This document shows positions 20,696 through 30,100 of a stretch of DNA of 64,000 nucleotides, piece after piece (position 1 is the stretch's first letter; every line of letters starts with the position of its first letter). The translations under genes and the position numbers were made by a program. Under the pieces are notes generated by a model. That model was given only the letters and a program-made list of their open reading frames with translations, was not told the origin of the DNA and searched no databases. The stretch lies in NCBI GenBank assembly GCA_009903795.1, contig WYER01000033.1, forward strand, positions 1 to 64,000. Reading direction: 5' to 3'. Source of the DNA: Nitrososphaerota archaeon (GTDB lineage: Archaea > Thermoproteota > Nitrososphaeria > Conexivisphaerales > UBA164).

Positions 20696-21658
20696 TTAAT
20701 CCTTTTTCTTTATTATAGAGCTCAGCTCTGCTAGTAACGCTGAAAGCTGTATATCGGGATGTGCGCCCTGTATAAGTCTAAAATCATATTCTGCAAATAT
20801 TTTAGCTGCAAGGGCAAGATCAACGTCTTTCCTACCGTTAATAGCTGAAAACATCATCTTTAGTATATCAGTTTCAGGCAACCCATATATCATTATTAGT
20901 TTATAAAGTATTTCCCGCGCTTTCTTAAAATCTCCAGAAATCGCAGCTTCTACCATACCGTTAACATCGCTTTCTCTAGTTATAGTAATTGTTGCCTTTA
21001 CATTTTCTACGTTAACTTCACCAAGGGCCGCCGCTTCTTGAAGGTGGTTTATTGCTTTTCTCATATCGCCTTCACTTATCTGATATATTAACTTCAAAGC
21101 ATCAACGCTACACTTAACCTTTTCATTATTGCAAATGAACTGTAGCCTTTTTATAACGGATTCTTCATCAAGCCTCTTGAACCTAAATATAGCGCATCTG
21201 CTCTGTATGGGTTCTATTATGTTGCTTGAAACGTTAGCTATTATTATGAATCTTGCGTTTGCTGAAGATTCTTCCATGATTCTTCTTAACGCTGTCTGAG
21301 CATCGGAAGTCATTTCATCAGCCTCATCAAGTATTATTATCCTGTATGGTATGCCTACTGATTTGTCTACAAACCTCGTAAAGTTCTTTATCGTGGTCCT
21401 TACAGTATCTATACCCCTTGTATCGGAAGCATTAAGCTCAAGAGTATAGTTTTTCCAGTTTTCCCCAAGTATCTCCCTAGCCAAACAGAAAGCAACAGTA
21501 GTTTTTCCTGTGCCGGGTGGTCCAGCAAACAAAAGATGTGGCATATCTTCGGGCTTTTTAAGAAACCCCTTTAATCTCTCCACTATTTCTTCTTGATCTT
21601 CGATTTCATCAAGCTTCTGAGGCCTATACTTTTCAACCCACATTATTTCCTTTATCAT
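20696..21658 (-). CDS. rfcS: Replication factor C small subunit
   Basis: ORF; LLFAGPPGTGKTT, DEAD box, SRC motif IQSRCAIFRF. Confidence 0.95.
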   Translation of the reverse strand: MIKEIMWVEKYRPQKLDEIEDQEEIVERLKGFLKKPEDMPHLLFAGPPGTGKTTVAFCLAREILGENWKNYTLELNASDTRGIDTVRTTIKNFTRFVDKSVGIPYRIIILDEADEMTSDAQTALRRIMEESSANARFIIIANVSSNIIEPIQSRCAIFRFKRLDEESVIKRLQFICNNEKVKCSVDALKLIYQISEGDMRKAINHLQEAAALGEVNVENVKATITITRESDVNGMVEAAISGDFKKAREILYKLIMIYGLPETDILKMMFSAINGRKDVDLALAAKIFAEYDFRLIQGAHPDIQLSALLAELSSIIKKKD

Positions 21659-22154
21659 GTGTTTTTCCCCTTCTTACCTCCATTATATGTGGTAGAATTT
21701 CCATAAATACCTTTAACCCTTCTTCTACAGCATCAGGTGATCCTGGCAACGAAACTATTACAGAATCATTGATTAACCCAACGCTCATGTTTCCTAGCAA
21801 CCCCCTAGGCCCTATTTTTTGATAGCTCCTTCTCCTGAACTCTTCAGATACCCCAAAAATAAGCTTTTCAGAAATTTTAAAGACTATCTCGTCTGTAAAA
21901 TCTGTTTTTGATGGGCCTGTCCCTCCAATTAGAAGTATTACATCTGGTTTAAAATTAAACAACATAGAAGTTAAAGATCCTGTTATTGCCAACTTGTCAT
22001 CTGGTACCAAAGATCTACAACAAACTTTGTATCCTGAATTCCTTATTATTGCTGAAGCTAGCAGTCCACTTTCGTCTACGGCTTTTTCAGAGTAAAATCT
22101 TGAAGTGCTAACTGTTATTATTCCAAAGTAATACATATCCGTAAACTCGCTCAT
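21633..22154 (-). CDS. moaB: Molybdenum cofactor biosynthesis MoaB-like
   Basis: ORF; ILLIGGTGPSKTDFT, VSLPGSPDAVEEG. Confidence 0.88.
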   Translation of the reverse strand: MSEFTDMYYFGIITVSTSRFYSEKAVDESGLLASAIIRNSGYKVCCRSLVPDDKLAITGSLTSMLFNFKPDVILLIGGTGPSKTDFTDEIVFKISEKLIFGVSEEFRRRSYQKIGPRGLLGNMSVGLINDSVIVSLPGSPDAVEEGLKVFMEILPHIMEVRRGKTHDKGNNVG

Positions 22155-22229
22155 CTTGCAATAATAATTTAATACGGTTTTATAAAGCTTGTACCTTTAG
22201 AATGAATTACCCTAACCTTACTTGCATAA

Positions 22230-22410
22230 GTTGCCAGCTCATCGGTATGCTTACATGTGTAACACTTTATTGATAAAATCATCACCGGAGTCTTGCATAA
22301 TTTACATAGGGAAAGCCCATTTAGGCCATCAAATTATAAAATTTCTTTATAAATCTTTTTGTAATGGGCTATCTATTAAAGAAGGGCACTTTCGCCCCTT
22401 AACCCTATAA
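22230..22410. repeat. Diverged repeat E (partner of D2)
   Basis: GGGCTATCTATTAAAGAAGGGCACTTTCGCCCCTTAACC shared with 10.18 kb. Confidence 0.55.
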
Positions 22411-22412
22411 AG

Positions 22413-22856
22413 TTAAACCGTAGAATCGTTTTTGATCTTTTTAATAACCCTTATGTTTCCTATTTCAGTATAAGGATATTGCCCGTTTTCATCTTTCTCA
22501 TACTTTTTAACCATATCCCATATGTTGAGGAGAGCAACTGAAACGCCATAAAGTGCCTCCATTTCTACGCCAGTTTTTGCTTGTGCTTTAACTGTGACAG
22601 TAACTTCTACACCATCTTCCCTTAGCTCACAGTGCGCTTCTGTATATTCAATAGGTATTGGATGGCAGAAAGCTATAGCGCGCGCAGTATCTTTGACCGC
22701 TTCTATAGCTTTTAATTCTGCAACTGAAAGAGGATCACCCTTTTCTATTTTATGTTCTTTTATTCTTAAAATTGATTCTTTTGATAATTTTATGAAACCA
22801 CTAGCAATAGCTGTTCTTTCAATTATCTTTTTTTGAGCTATATCTATGCTTTTCAT
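22413..22856 (-). CDS. moaC: Cyclic pyranopterin monophosphate synthase MoaC
   Basis: ORF (track start 22931; likely start MKSIDIAQKK); FCHPIPIEYTEAHCEL, KTGVEMEALYGVSVALLNIWDMVK. Confidence 0.92.
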   Translation of the reverse strand: MKSIDIAQKKIIERTAIASGFIKLSKESILRIKEHKIEKGDPLSVAELKAIEAVKDTARAIAFCHPIPIEYTEAHCELREDGVEVTVTVKAQAKTGVEMEALYGVSVALLNIWDMVKKYEKDENGQYPYTEIGNIRVIKKIKNDSTV

Positions 22857-22950
22857 TATAATTTTAACTTTATAAGTATCAAAATAATAAACTGTACGTT
22901 CATTTTTCGATAAAGTAATAAATAAAAGCACCTAGGAGAAAAGATATTGG

Positions 22951-24699
22951 ATGGAAACTTTAGATTACGATGTAGCTATAGTTGGAACAGGGCTCGCAGG
23001 GCTTCGGACAGCCATTGAAGTGTTAAGAAGGGATAAGGGAAGACTAGGTTTAAGGGTGGCTGTAATTTCTAAGCTTTATCTTATGAGAAGCCATTCTGTA
23101 TCAGCAGAAGGTGGGACTTCTGCGGTTTTATACCCTGAAGAAGGTGACAGTTTTGAACTGATGGCTTGGGATACTATAAAGGGTAGCGATTTCTTAGCTG
23201 ATCAGGATGCTGTGTGGAGGTTCGTTCACATAGCAACTCAAGAAATAAGGCTTATAGAAAGATGGGGAGTACCTTGGAACAGACGGGCTGATGGAAGGAT
23301 AGAACAGAGGTGGTTCGGAGGTTTAAGTTTTCCTCGAGCAACGTACGCTCAGGACAAGACAGGTTTCTTTGAGATGAGAGCTCTTTATGATACCTTATTA
23401 AAGTATGAAAACTGGGACAGATTCGATGAAAACTTTGTTACCTCAATCGTAATTGAAAATAATGAATTTAAAGGTTTTACAGCTATAGACCTTAAAACAG
23501 GCAACTTTAGGTATTTTAGGGCTAAGGCAGGAGTTATAGCTACAGGAGGGGCAGGTCAGCTTTACAGGATTACGTCTATGGCAGCCAGTTCTACGGGCGA
23601 CGGATATGGACTTGCTTATAACGCCGGTTTACCGCTTAAAGATATGGAGTTTGTACAGTTCCACCCAACAGGATTAGTGCCAAGAGGGATACTTATTACA
23701 GAGGCCGCAAGAGGGGAGGGCGCTTACCTTATTAATAAAGATGGTGAAAGGTTTATGAAAAAATACGCCCCAAGCAAAATGGAGCTTGCTCCTAGGGATA
23801 TAGTTTCTAGGGCTATAATGAAAGAAATAATGGAAGGGAGAGGCATTTATGATGATAATAGTGGGCTTTATCACGTATGGCTTGACATGCGGCACCTTGG
23901 AAAAGAAAAGATAGAAGAAAGGCTTCCTTTCATAAGGGAGATAGGTCTTAAATACTTAGGAATAGACATTGTAGATCAACCTCTTCCAATAAGGCCAACG
24001 GTACACTATAATATGGGTGGGATTCATGTTGACATAGATGGTAAAGTTCTTAACGCCAACGGGTCTCCTGTTAAAGGACTTTGGGCAGCAGGAGAGGCTG
24101 CATGTGTAAGCATACATGGCTCGAACAGGCTAGGTTCGAACGGAACAAACGAGTGCCTTGTATATGGCTATATAGTTGGCAATGATGTTTATAATTATAT
24201 TGAAAAAGAAAGACCAGCTTTGCCAAACCCCAGCCAAAACATTCTACTAGCTGAAGAAGACAGAATATTCGGAAAAATTTTGGGCAAAGAAAGCGGTGGG
24301 GAAGATGTATATCAAATAAAGGATGAACTTAAAGATACGATGGAAAAGTATGTGCATGTTTACAGAACAGGTTCAGATTTGGAAAAAGCAGTAATTAAAA
24401 TAAAGGAACTTAAAGAAAGGTATAAGTACATAAAACTGAGCGATAAAAGCAGAATATTTAATTATAACTTAGAACATGCGCTTGAACTAGGTTTTATGCT
24501 AGATATAGCAGAAGTAATAGCTCGTGGAGCTCTCCTGAGGACTGAAAGCAGAGGTGCCCACGCGCGTCTTGACTATCCTAACAGGGACGACGCAAACTGG
24601 CTCAAGCACACGATTGCTTTAAAGGGAGCTGAAGGCCCCTTATTTTCTTATATACCTGTAAAGATCACTATGTGGAAACCGGTTGCGAGGGTGTATTAA
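22951..24699 (+). CDS. sdhA: Succinate dehydrogenase flavoprotein subunit
   Basis: ORF; FAD motif, SHSVSAEGGTSAV, HPTGLVP. Confidence 0.95.
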   Translation: METLDYDVAIVGTGLAGLRTAIEVLRRDKGRLGLRVAVISKLYLMRSHSVSAEGGTSAVLYPEEGDSFELMAWDTIKGSDFLADQDAVWRFVHIATQEIRLIERWGVPWNRRADGRIEQRWFGGLSFPRATYAQDKTGFFEMRALYDTLLKYENWDRFDENFVTSIVIENNEFKGFTAIDLKTGNFRYFRAKAGVIATGGAGQLYRITSMAASSTGDGYGLAYNAGLPLKDMEFVQFHPTGLVPRGILITEAARGEGAYLINKDGERFMKKYAPSKMELAPRDIVSRAIMKEIMEGRGIYDDNSGLYHVWLDMRHLGKEKIEERLPFIREIGLKYLGIDIVDQPLPIRPTVHYNMGGIHVDIDGKVLNANGSPVKGLWAAGEAACVSIHGSNRLGSNGTNECLVYGYIVGNDVYNYIEKERPALPNPSQNILLAEEDRIFGKILGKESGGEDVYQIKDELKDTMEKYVHVYRTGSDLEKAVIKIKELKERYKYIKLSDKSRIFNYNLEHALELGFMLDIAEVIARGALLRTESRGAHARLDYPNRDDANWLKHTIALKGAEGPLFSYIPVKITMWKPVARVY

Positions 24700-24701
24700 A
24701 A

Positions 24702-25508
24702 ATGAAGGTTAGAATAAGAAGGTTTGATGGGCAAAAGGCATGGTGGCAGGATTACGAAGTCGATGCCAAGCCTTCTGACACTGTTCTCGATATTCTTAAC
24801 AGGATAAGGGAAAAACATGACCATACTCTTGCATTCAGGCAGTCCTGTCAGATGGGTTCTTGCGGATCCTGCGGAATGGTAATAAACGGTTTACCAGCTC
24901 TTGCATGTCAGACACGAATAAGCGAGCTAAAAACAGAAAGCATAAGGCTCGAACCCCTTTATAATTATAAAGTAATAAAAGATCTTGTCGTTGACCTTAC
25001 AGACTTTGTAAACAAACACAGAAGCGTTAAACCGTGGATGATAAGAAAGAACCCACAAGAATTAGAGGAGGCGCCTATGGAATTTAAAGTAACGCCAGAT
25101 CAAAACCTTACTTTTGTTCAGTTTGATTACTGTATAATGTGTGGACTCTGTCTCGCAGCATGCCCAACTGTAGCCATAGATCCATTGTTCTTGGGACCCC
25201 AAGCACTGGCTCAGGCTTATAGGTACATTGCAGATCCAAGGGATGAAGGTTTTGAAGAGAGAATCGAAATTTTAGATGATTCGCACGGAGTCTGGAGATG
25301 CCATTTTGCGGGAGCATGCAGCTACGTTTGTCCAAAGGGCGTTGACCCAGCAAAAGCAATACAATATTTAAAGAAAGAGGTGCTTAAATATAGGTTGCTC
25401 CATAAAAAGAAGGCATCTGTAAAACCGGCTGAACTAATTCAAAAGCCTCCGCCCGCAAATGCGCCTAAGCCTCCGCCTTTTGACTTTAAAATAGAAGGTG
25501 GTGAATGA
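24702..25508 (+). CDS. sdhB: Succinate dehydrogenase iron-sulfur subunit
   Basis: ORF (track start 24672, likely Met 24702); CQMGSCGSCGMVINGLPALAC, CIMCGLCLAACP. Confidence 0.94.
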   Translation: MKVRIRRFDGQKAWWQDYEVDAKPSDTVLDILNRIREKHDHTLAFRQSCQMGSCGSCGMVINGLPALACQTRISELKTESIRLEPLYNYKVIKDLVVDLTDFVNKHRSVKPWMIRKNPQELEEAPMEFKVTPDQNLTFVQFDYCIMCGLCLAACPTVAIDPLFLGPQALAQAYRYIADPRDEGFEERIEILDDSHGVWRCHFAGACSYVCPKGVDPAKAIQYLKKEVLKYRLLHKKKASVKPAELIQKPPPANAPKPPPFDFKIEGGE

Positions 25509-25975
25509 ATATGGAGAAAGAAAAAGAAGAAAAAAGGTATAAGTCAGGTCTTTTGAGAAGTCTTCGGCCATATAAATTTAACTTAGAAAGATATACGTAT
25601 ACGCTTCACAGAATAACGGGCGTAATATTAATTCTATACCTTATTGCTCATGTATTTGAAATTTATCATTTAGCTTTAGGTCCCGTTGCTTGGCAACAAA
25701 CAATGGCTTTGCTTAGTAGCCTTGGGATATGGGAAAAAATAGGACTCTGGATAATAGCTGGTTCTGCGCTGTACCATGGTGCAAATGGCTTAAGGTTAAT
25801 TCTAAATGAAGCTTTTGGAATGCTGCTTGGAAAGCCTGTACTTCCAGAATATCCTTATACACCAACATCTCTAAGCAGGAACCAAAAAATTGCAATATAC
25901 ACTATAGTAGTGATAGTAGTTGCTCTATGGATATGGGCCGGGATTTACCTTTTGTGGGGGCTCGGTATAATCTGA
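25505..25975 (+). CDS. sdhC: Succinate dehydrogenase membrane anchor SdhC
   Basis: ORF; SLRPYKFNLERYTYTLHRITGVILILYLIAH heme b anchor. Confidence 0.85.
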   Translation: MNMEKEKEEKRYKSGLLRSLRPYKFNLERYTYTLHRITGVILILYLIAHVFEIYHLALGPVAWQQTMALLSSLGIWEKIGLWIIAGSALYHGANGLRLILNEAFGMLLGKPVLPEYPYTPTSLSRNQKIAIYTIVVIVVALWIWAGIYLLWGLGII

Positions 25976-25976
25976 G

Positions 25977-26339
25977 GTGAAAAGAATGCCAAGCAAATAC
26001 AGCCTTTTAAAGGAATCGTGGAACATGATACTGATGTATGCTTTGGCTTTAATAATGATATTTGTACTAACTTTCCACTTGTTACTTGTAAGCCCACTAA
26101 CCGGAAAAACCTTTGATCAAGTACTTACTTATTCATATGTTCTTCATAACCTTACATATTATAGGATAGTTTTTGGATTGTTGCTTTACGCTGCTGTTAT
26201 ACACGGGCTTAATGGGCTCAGAGTTGTCCTTATAGAATGGCTGCATGTTAAGAGGTTTCAGTGGATAATTAACATGATAATAGTAATGCTTATGGCTTTT
26301 CTACTTGCATTAGGAACATACACTTTAATCGCAATTTAA
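25977..26339 (+). CDS. sdhD: Succinate dehydrogenase membrane anchor SdhD-like
   Basis: ORF in operon; TM segments, VIHGLNGLRVVLIEW. Confidence 0.8.
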   Translation: MKRMPSKYSLLKESWNMILMYALALIMIFVLTFHLLLVSPLTGKTFDQVLTYSYVLHNLTYYRIVFGLLLYAAVIHGLNGLRVVLIEWLHVKRFQWIINMIIVMLMAFLLALGTYTLIAI

Positions 26340-26409
26340 TTTTTTACTAAAGTTTCATAAAAAGTCAATTACCATTAATTTTTTAAACCCCAAAGGCTTT
26401 TGTTAAGTT

Positions 26410-27513
26410 ATGGTAGATCTGCTGGAGTACGAAGGAAAAACCATATTCAAGCAGTACGGGATACCAGTCCCAAAATTTTTAGTTGTCTCAGATGAAAAAG
26501 ACATACCTGATTTTAATGAGAAGATGGTCATAAAAGCACAAGTTCCTACTGGAGGAAGAGGTAAAAGAGGAGGGGTAAGGATAGTAAATAATAAAGAAGA
26601 AGCTATAAAGGCTATGAAAGAAATAAAAAACATAGACTTCGATGGATACAGGGCTGAAAAATTTATTCTTGAAAAAGCATATAATGTTAGAAAGGAACTT
26701 TACATCAGTGTAACTCTCGATAGAAGTTCGGAAATGCCTGTAGTCTTGGCGTCAGCTGAAGGTGGAGTTGATATAAACTCAGTTCCTCAGGAAAAAATAT
26801 ACAAGAAACCGATAAACCCCTTTGTTGGAGTAACTGAATACTTAAAAAGGGAACTTTCAAAATTTCTTAATCTAACACCAGAACAGGCGCAGGAAATGGG
26901 AAAAATTCTGTCAGGCCTGTATAACATATATGATCGGTTAGATGCATCACTGGCTGAAATAAACCCGTTAGGTTTGACAGACAATGGCCTTATAGCGCTC
27001 GATTCAAAGATAACTATAGAAGACGATGCCCTATTTAGACATAAAGATATACCTGTAAGGTATTTCGGGCTAGATGAAATAGAAATAGAAGCGAAGAAAA
27101 AAGGGTTATCATTTGTAAAACTTGAAGGCGATATAGGGATAATAGCTAATGGAGCAGGTCTTAATATGGCTACTATTGATCTTATAGCCCAGGCAGGGGG
27201 TAAGCCAGCAAACTTTTTTGATCTTGGAGGCACTGATGATCCGGAAAAAGTAATTCAGGCAATAGAGCTCGCTTCAAAGGTCACAAACAAGGTTCTTTTT
27301 ATAAATATATTTGGAGGAGTAACTAGGTGTGATACAGTAGCAAGGGGCGTAGTACAGGCTATTAATGAACTAAAACCAAAGTTCAAACTCGTAGTAAGAA
27401 TAAGAGGGGCAAACGAAGAAGAAGGGAGAAAAATACTTTTAGAAAACAAAATAGAATCAATGCTTAACTTGGACGAAGCTGTAGAGCGTGTAGTCAAGCT
27501 TGCTGGTGAATGA
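26410..27513 (+). CDS. sucC: Succinyl-CoA synthetase beta subunit
   Basis: ORF; ATP-grasp, FFDLGGTDDPEKV, FINIFGGVTRCD. Confidence 0.95.
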   Translation: MVDLLEYEGKTIFKQYGIPVPKFLVVSDEKDIPDFNEKMVIKAQVPTGGRGKRGGVRIVNNKEEAIKAMKEIKNIDFDGYRAEKFILEKAYNVRKELYISVTLDRSSEMPVVLASAEGGVDINSVPQEKIYKKPINPFVGVTEYLKRELSKFLNLTPEQAQEMGKILSGLYNIYDRLDASLAEINPLGLTDNGLIALDSKITIEDDALFRHKDIPVRYFGLDEIEIEAKKKGLSFVKLEGDIGIIANGAGLNMATIDLIAQAGGKPANFFDLGGTDDPEKVIQAIELASKVTNKVLFINIFGGVTRCDTVARGVVQAINELKPKFKLVVRIRGANEEEGRKILLENKIESMLNLDEAVERVVKLAGE

Positions 27514-27516
27514 AAA

Positions 27517-28395
27517 ATGGCCATAATAGTTACAGAAAAAGGTTTGCCAGTTATTGTTCAGGGTATAACAGGCCATCAAGGAAGCTTTCACGCGTCTCAG
27601 ATGAAAGCTTTTGGAACAAATATAGTGGGTGGTGTAACTCCAGGAAAAGGTGGTACGAGCGTCAACGGCATACCAGTTTTTGACTCTGTAAAAGATGCCG
27701 TAAAAGAAACGGGGGCAAAAGCGTCCGTGGTTTTTGTTCCTGCACCATATGCTCCCGATGCTGTGATAGAAGCCATAGATTCAGGTATAAAGCTTATAGT
27801 GATAATAACAGAGCACATACCCTTCCATGACATGACAAAACTGAAACTTTACGCTAAGCTCATGGGGGCAAGAATAGTTGGACCAAACGGGCCTGGGATA
27901 ACTTCTGTAGGCATAGCTAAATTAGGCATAATGCCAAATTCAATTTTTAAGCCGGGTCCAATTGGAGTTGTCTCTAGAAGCGGAACCCTAACCTACGAAA
28001 TAGTAAACACAATTAGCGAGGCGGGTCTTGGTGAAACTACTGTTATAGGAATAGGCGGCGATCAGGTTGTAGGTACAACTATGCAGGAGGTTGTAAGGAT
28101 GTTTCAACAAGATGAATCAACTAAAGCTATAGTAGTTGTAGGCGAAATAGGCGGGACAGCTGAAGAAGAAACAGCCGAAATAATAAAAAAAGAAGTGAAC
28201 AAACCTGTAGTCGCTTTTATTGCTGGAAGATATGCGCCGCCTGGAAAAAGGATGGGGCATGCAGGCGCAATAATAACAGGTAACAAAGGCACAGCTCAGA
28301 GTAAAATAAACGCTTTCCAAGAAGCTGGCGTAAAGGTGGCATCTCGACCCTCTGAAATCCCCATATTTTTAAGACAAAAATTACAAAGTCACTAG
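27517..28395 (+). CDS. sucD: Succinyl-CoA synthetase alpha subunit
   Basis: ORF; GITGHQGSFH, MGHAGAII active His. Confidence 0.95.
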   Translation: MAIIVTEKGLPVIVQGITGHQGSFHASQMKAFGTNIVGGVTPGKGGTSVNGIPVFDSVKDAVKETGAKASVVFVPAPYAPDAVIEAIDSGIKLIVIITEHIPFHDMTKLKLYAKLMGARIVGPNGPGITSVGIAKLGIMPNSIFKPGPIGVVSRSGTLTYEIVNTISEAGLGETTVIGIGGDQVVGTTMQEVVRMFQQDESTKAIVVVGEIGGTAEEETAEIIKKEVNKPVVAFIAGRYAPPGKRMGHAGAIITGNKGTAQSKINAFQEAGVKVASRPSEIPIFLRQKLQSH

Positions 28396-28436
28396 AGAAA
28401 CTTATTTAACATGGTTTTTATCAAATAAAAATTAAG

Positions 28437-29663
28437 ATGGGCGTAAAAATAGCCCTTATTGGAAAGACAAATGCAGGAAAGACTACGATATTTAACACTG
28501 TTACTGGCAGAAATGAACCTATAGGTAACTATATGTTTACAACTCAAAATCCGGTATCTGGTACGACTTACGTTACATCTCCTTGTGTACATAAAGAATT
28601 TGGTGTAATAGATAACCCAATAAACTCAAAATGCATCGATGGATGGAGGTATATACCCATAGAAATAATAGATTTACCAGGTTTGATAAAGGGCGCAAGC
28701 TATGGAAGGGGTTTGGGTACTAGGTTTTTATCTGAAGCCATGAAAGCTGATGCCTTTATTCATGTTGTAGATGCGTCAGGTAGCATAGATGAAGATGGAA
28801 GAATAGCTGAGCCTGGCACAGGTGATCCATTTAGAGATTATCAGGAAATAGAAGGAGAAATAGTCCAGTGGTACAAAAACCTATTAGAAAACAACCTAGA
28901 TAAAATACTAAAAAAGATAGAAACAACAAAGAATGAGCAGCAAGCTATAAACGTAGTTTATGAAACTCTTGCTGGCGTAAAAATAACAAAACTTCATATC
29001 ATTCAAGCACTCGAAGATATGGGGGTAAGTGTATACGACTTCAGAAGCATGAGTGATGAAAAACTTTGGCGTTTAGCTTCTTTGCTTCGCGATATTTCAA
29101 AACCTACTTTGATAGTAGCTAATAAAATGGATATACCAGTGGCTGATAGCGGTTTTAAGCAGCTTAAAGACAAGATAAAGGACAAGATAATAGTGCCTGT
29201 AAGCGCTAACCTCGAATTGTTACTTAAAAGGGCTGAACAGAAAGGTACGGTTAGGTATAATCCAGCTGAAGAAAATTTCTTAGTAATAGACAGTTCTAAT
29301 TTATCTAAGGACGAAAAAAAGGCCTTAGATTTCTTTAACAAGTTTCTGATAAGAGAAATGATGCGTGCAGGTACGCAGTTTGCCTTAAATGTTGCTGTTT
29401 TTAAACTTCTTAGGATGAACGTAGTATATCCAGTCGCAGATCCTAAAAAGCTTTCAGACAAAAAAGGTAACGTGCTTCCTGACGCTTATCTAGTGCCCGA
29501 TGGAAGCACTGTAAAAGACCTTGCCGAAATAATTCATAGCGAGCTTGCTGTTGGATTGCTTTATGCTATAGATATTAGAACAGGAATTAGGCTTCCGCCA
29601 ACATACCGCATCAAAGACAGGGATGTGCTACATTTAGTTTCTGCTACTAGAAAATCTAAATAG
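28437..29663 (+). CDS. Archaeal YchF/OLA1-type GTPase
   Basis: ORF; GKTNAGKTTIFN, DLPGLIKGASYGRGLGTRFL, ANKMD, TGS domain. Confidence 0.92.
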   Translation: MGVKIALIGKTNAGKTTIFNTVTGRNEPIGNYMFTTQNPVSGTTYVTSPCVHKEFGVIDNPINSKCIDGWRYIPIEIIDLPGLIKGASYGRGLGTRFLSEAMKADAFIHVVDASGSIDEDGRIAEPGTGDPFRDYQEIEGEIVQWYKNLLENNLDKILKKIETTKNEQQAINVVYETLAGVKITKLHIIQALEDMGVSVYDFRSMSDEKLWRLASLLRDISKPTLIVANKMDIPVADSGFKQLKDKIKDKIIVPVSANLELLLKRAEQKGTVRYNPAEENFLVIDSSNLSKDEKKALDFFNKFLIREMMRAGTQFALNVAVFKLLRMNVVYPVADPKKLSDKKGNVLPDAYLVPDGSTVKDLAEIIHSELAVGLLYAIDIRTGIRLPPTYRIKDRDVLHLVSATRKSK

Positions 29664-29698
29664 CAAACGTTATAATCCCTTTTTCCTTTTTTATTAAT

Positions 29699-29935
29699 AT
29701 GGAAAGCGAGTTATCTTATGCACAGATATACAGAATATTTAAAAAAAGTGGTGCTGAAAGGGTTAGTGATGAAGCCGTAAGAGAGCTTGCAAAATTTTTT
29801 CAAATTTATGGAGAAAAAATAGCCAAACAGGCCAATGAGTTGGCAAATCATGCAGGAAGAAAAACAATTAAAGCGTCTGATGTAAGACTTGCAATAAAAA
29901 ATATAATAAATATCGATTTAGATCAGTTAAAATAA
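29699..29935 (+). CDS. Archaeal histone
   Basis: ORF 78 aa; histone fold with ANHAGRKTIKASDVRLAIK. Confidence 0.93.
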   Translation: MESELSYAQIYRIFKKSGAERVSDEAVRELAKFFQIYGEKIAKQANELANHAGRKTIKASDVRLAIKNIINIDLDQLK

Positions 29936-29942
29936 TAAATTC

Positions 29943-30011
29943 TTATGAAGACTGTTGTTGGCCTTCCTTTTTCTCTTCCTTTTTCTCTTCAGCTTTCTTC
30001 TTCTTGGCCAC
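29943..30011 (-). CDS. Candidate 22-aa Lys/Glu-rich peptide
   Basis: GTG start with AGGTGA SD-like site upstream; reads VAKKKKAEEKKEEKKEGQQQSS-stop (M at initiation); TATA-like AAAATATAAG upstream. Confidence 0.45.
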   Translation of the reverse strand: MAKKKKAEEKKEEKKEGQQQSS

Positions 30012-30100
30012 TAATCTTCACCTCGTAAGTTATTATATTCAGTTCTTATATTTTAGCTTTTCTGTTCTAACCTTGGTGTCGTTAACTTACTGCCTAATTT

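Noticed and set aside
26787-27233. 148-aa minus ORF within sucC
   Set aside because: Antisense artefact; Pro/Ser/Ile-rich translation typical of the reverse strand of ATP-grasp coding sequence.
29003-29461. 152-aa minus ORF within the OLA1-like GTPase
   Set aside because: Antisense to a strongly conserved GTPase.
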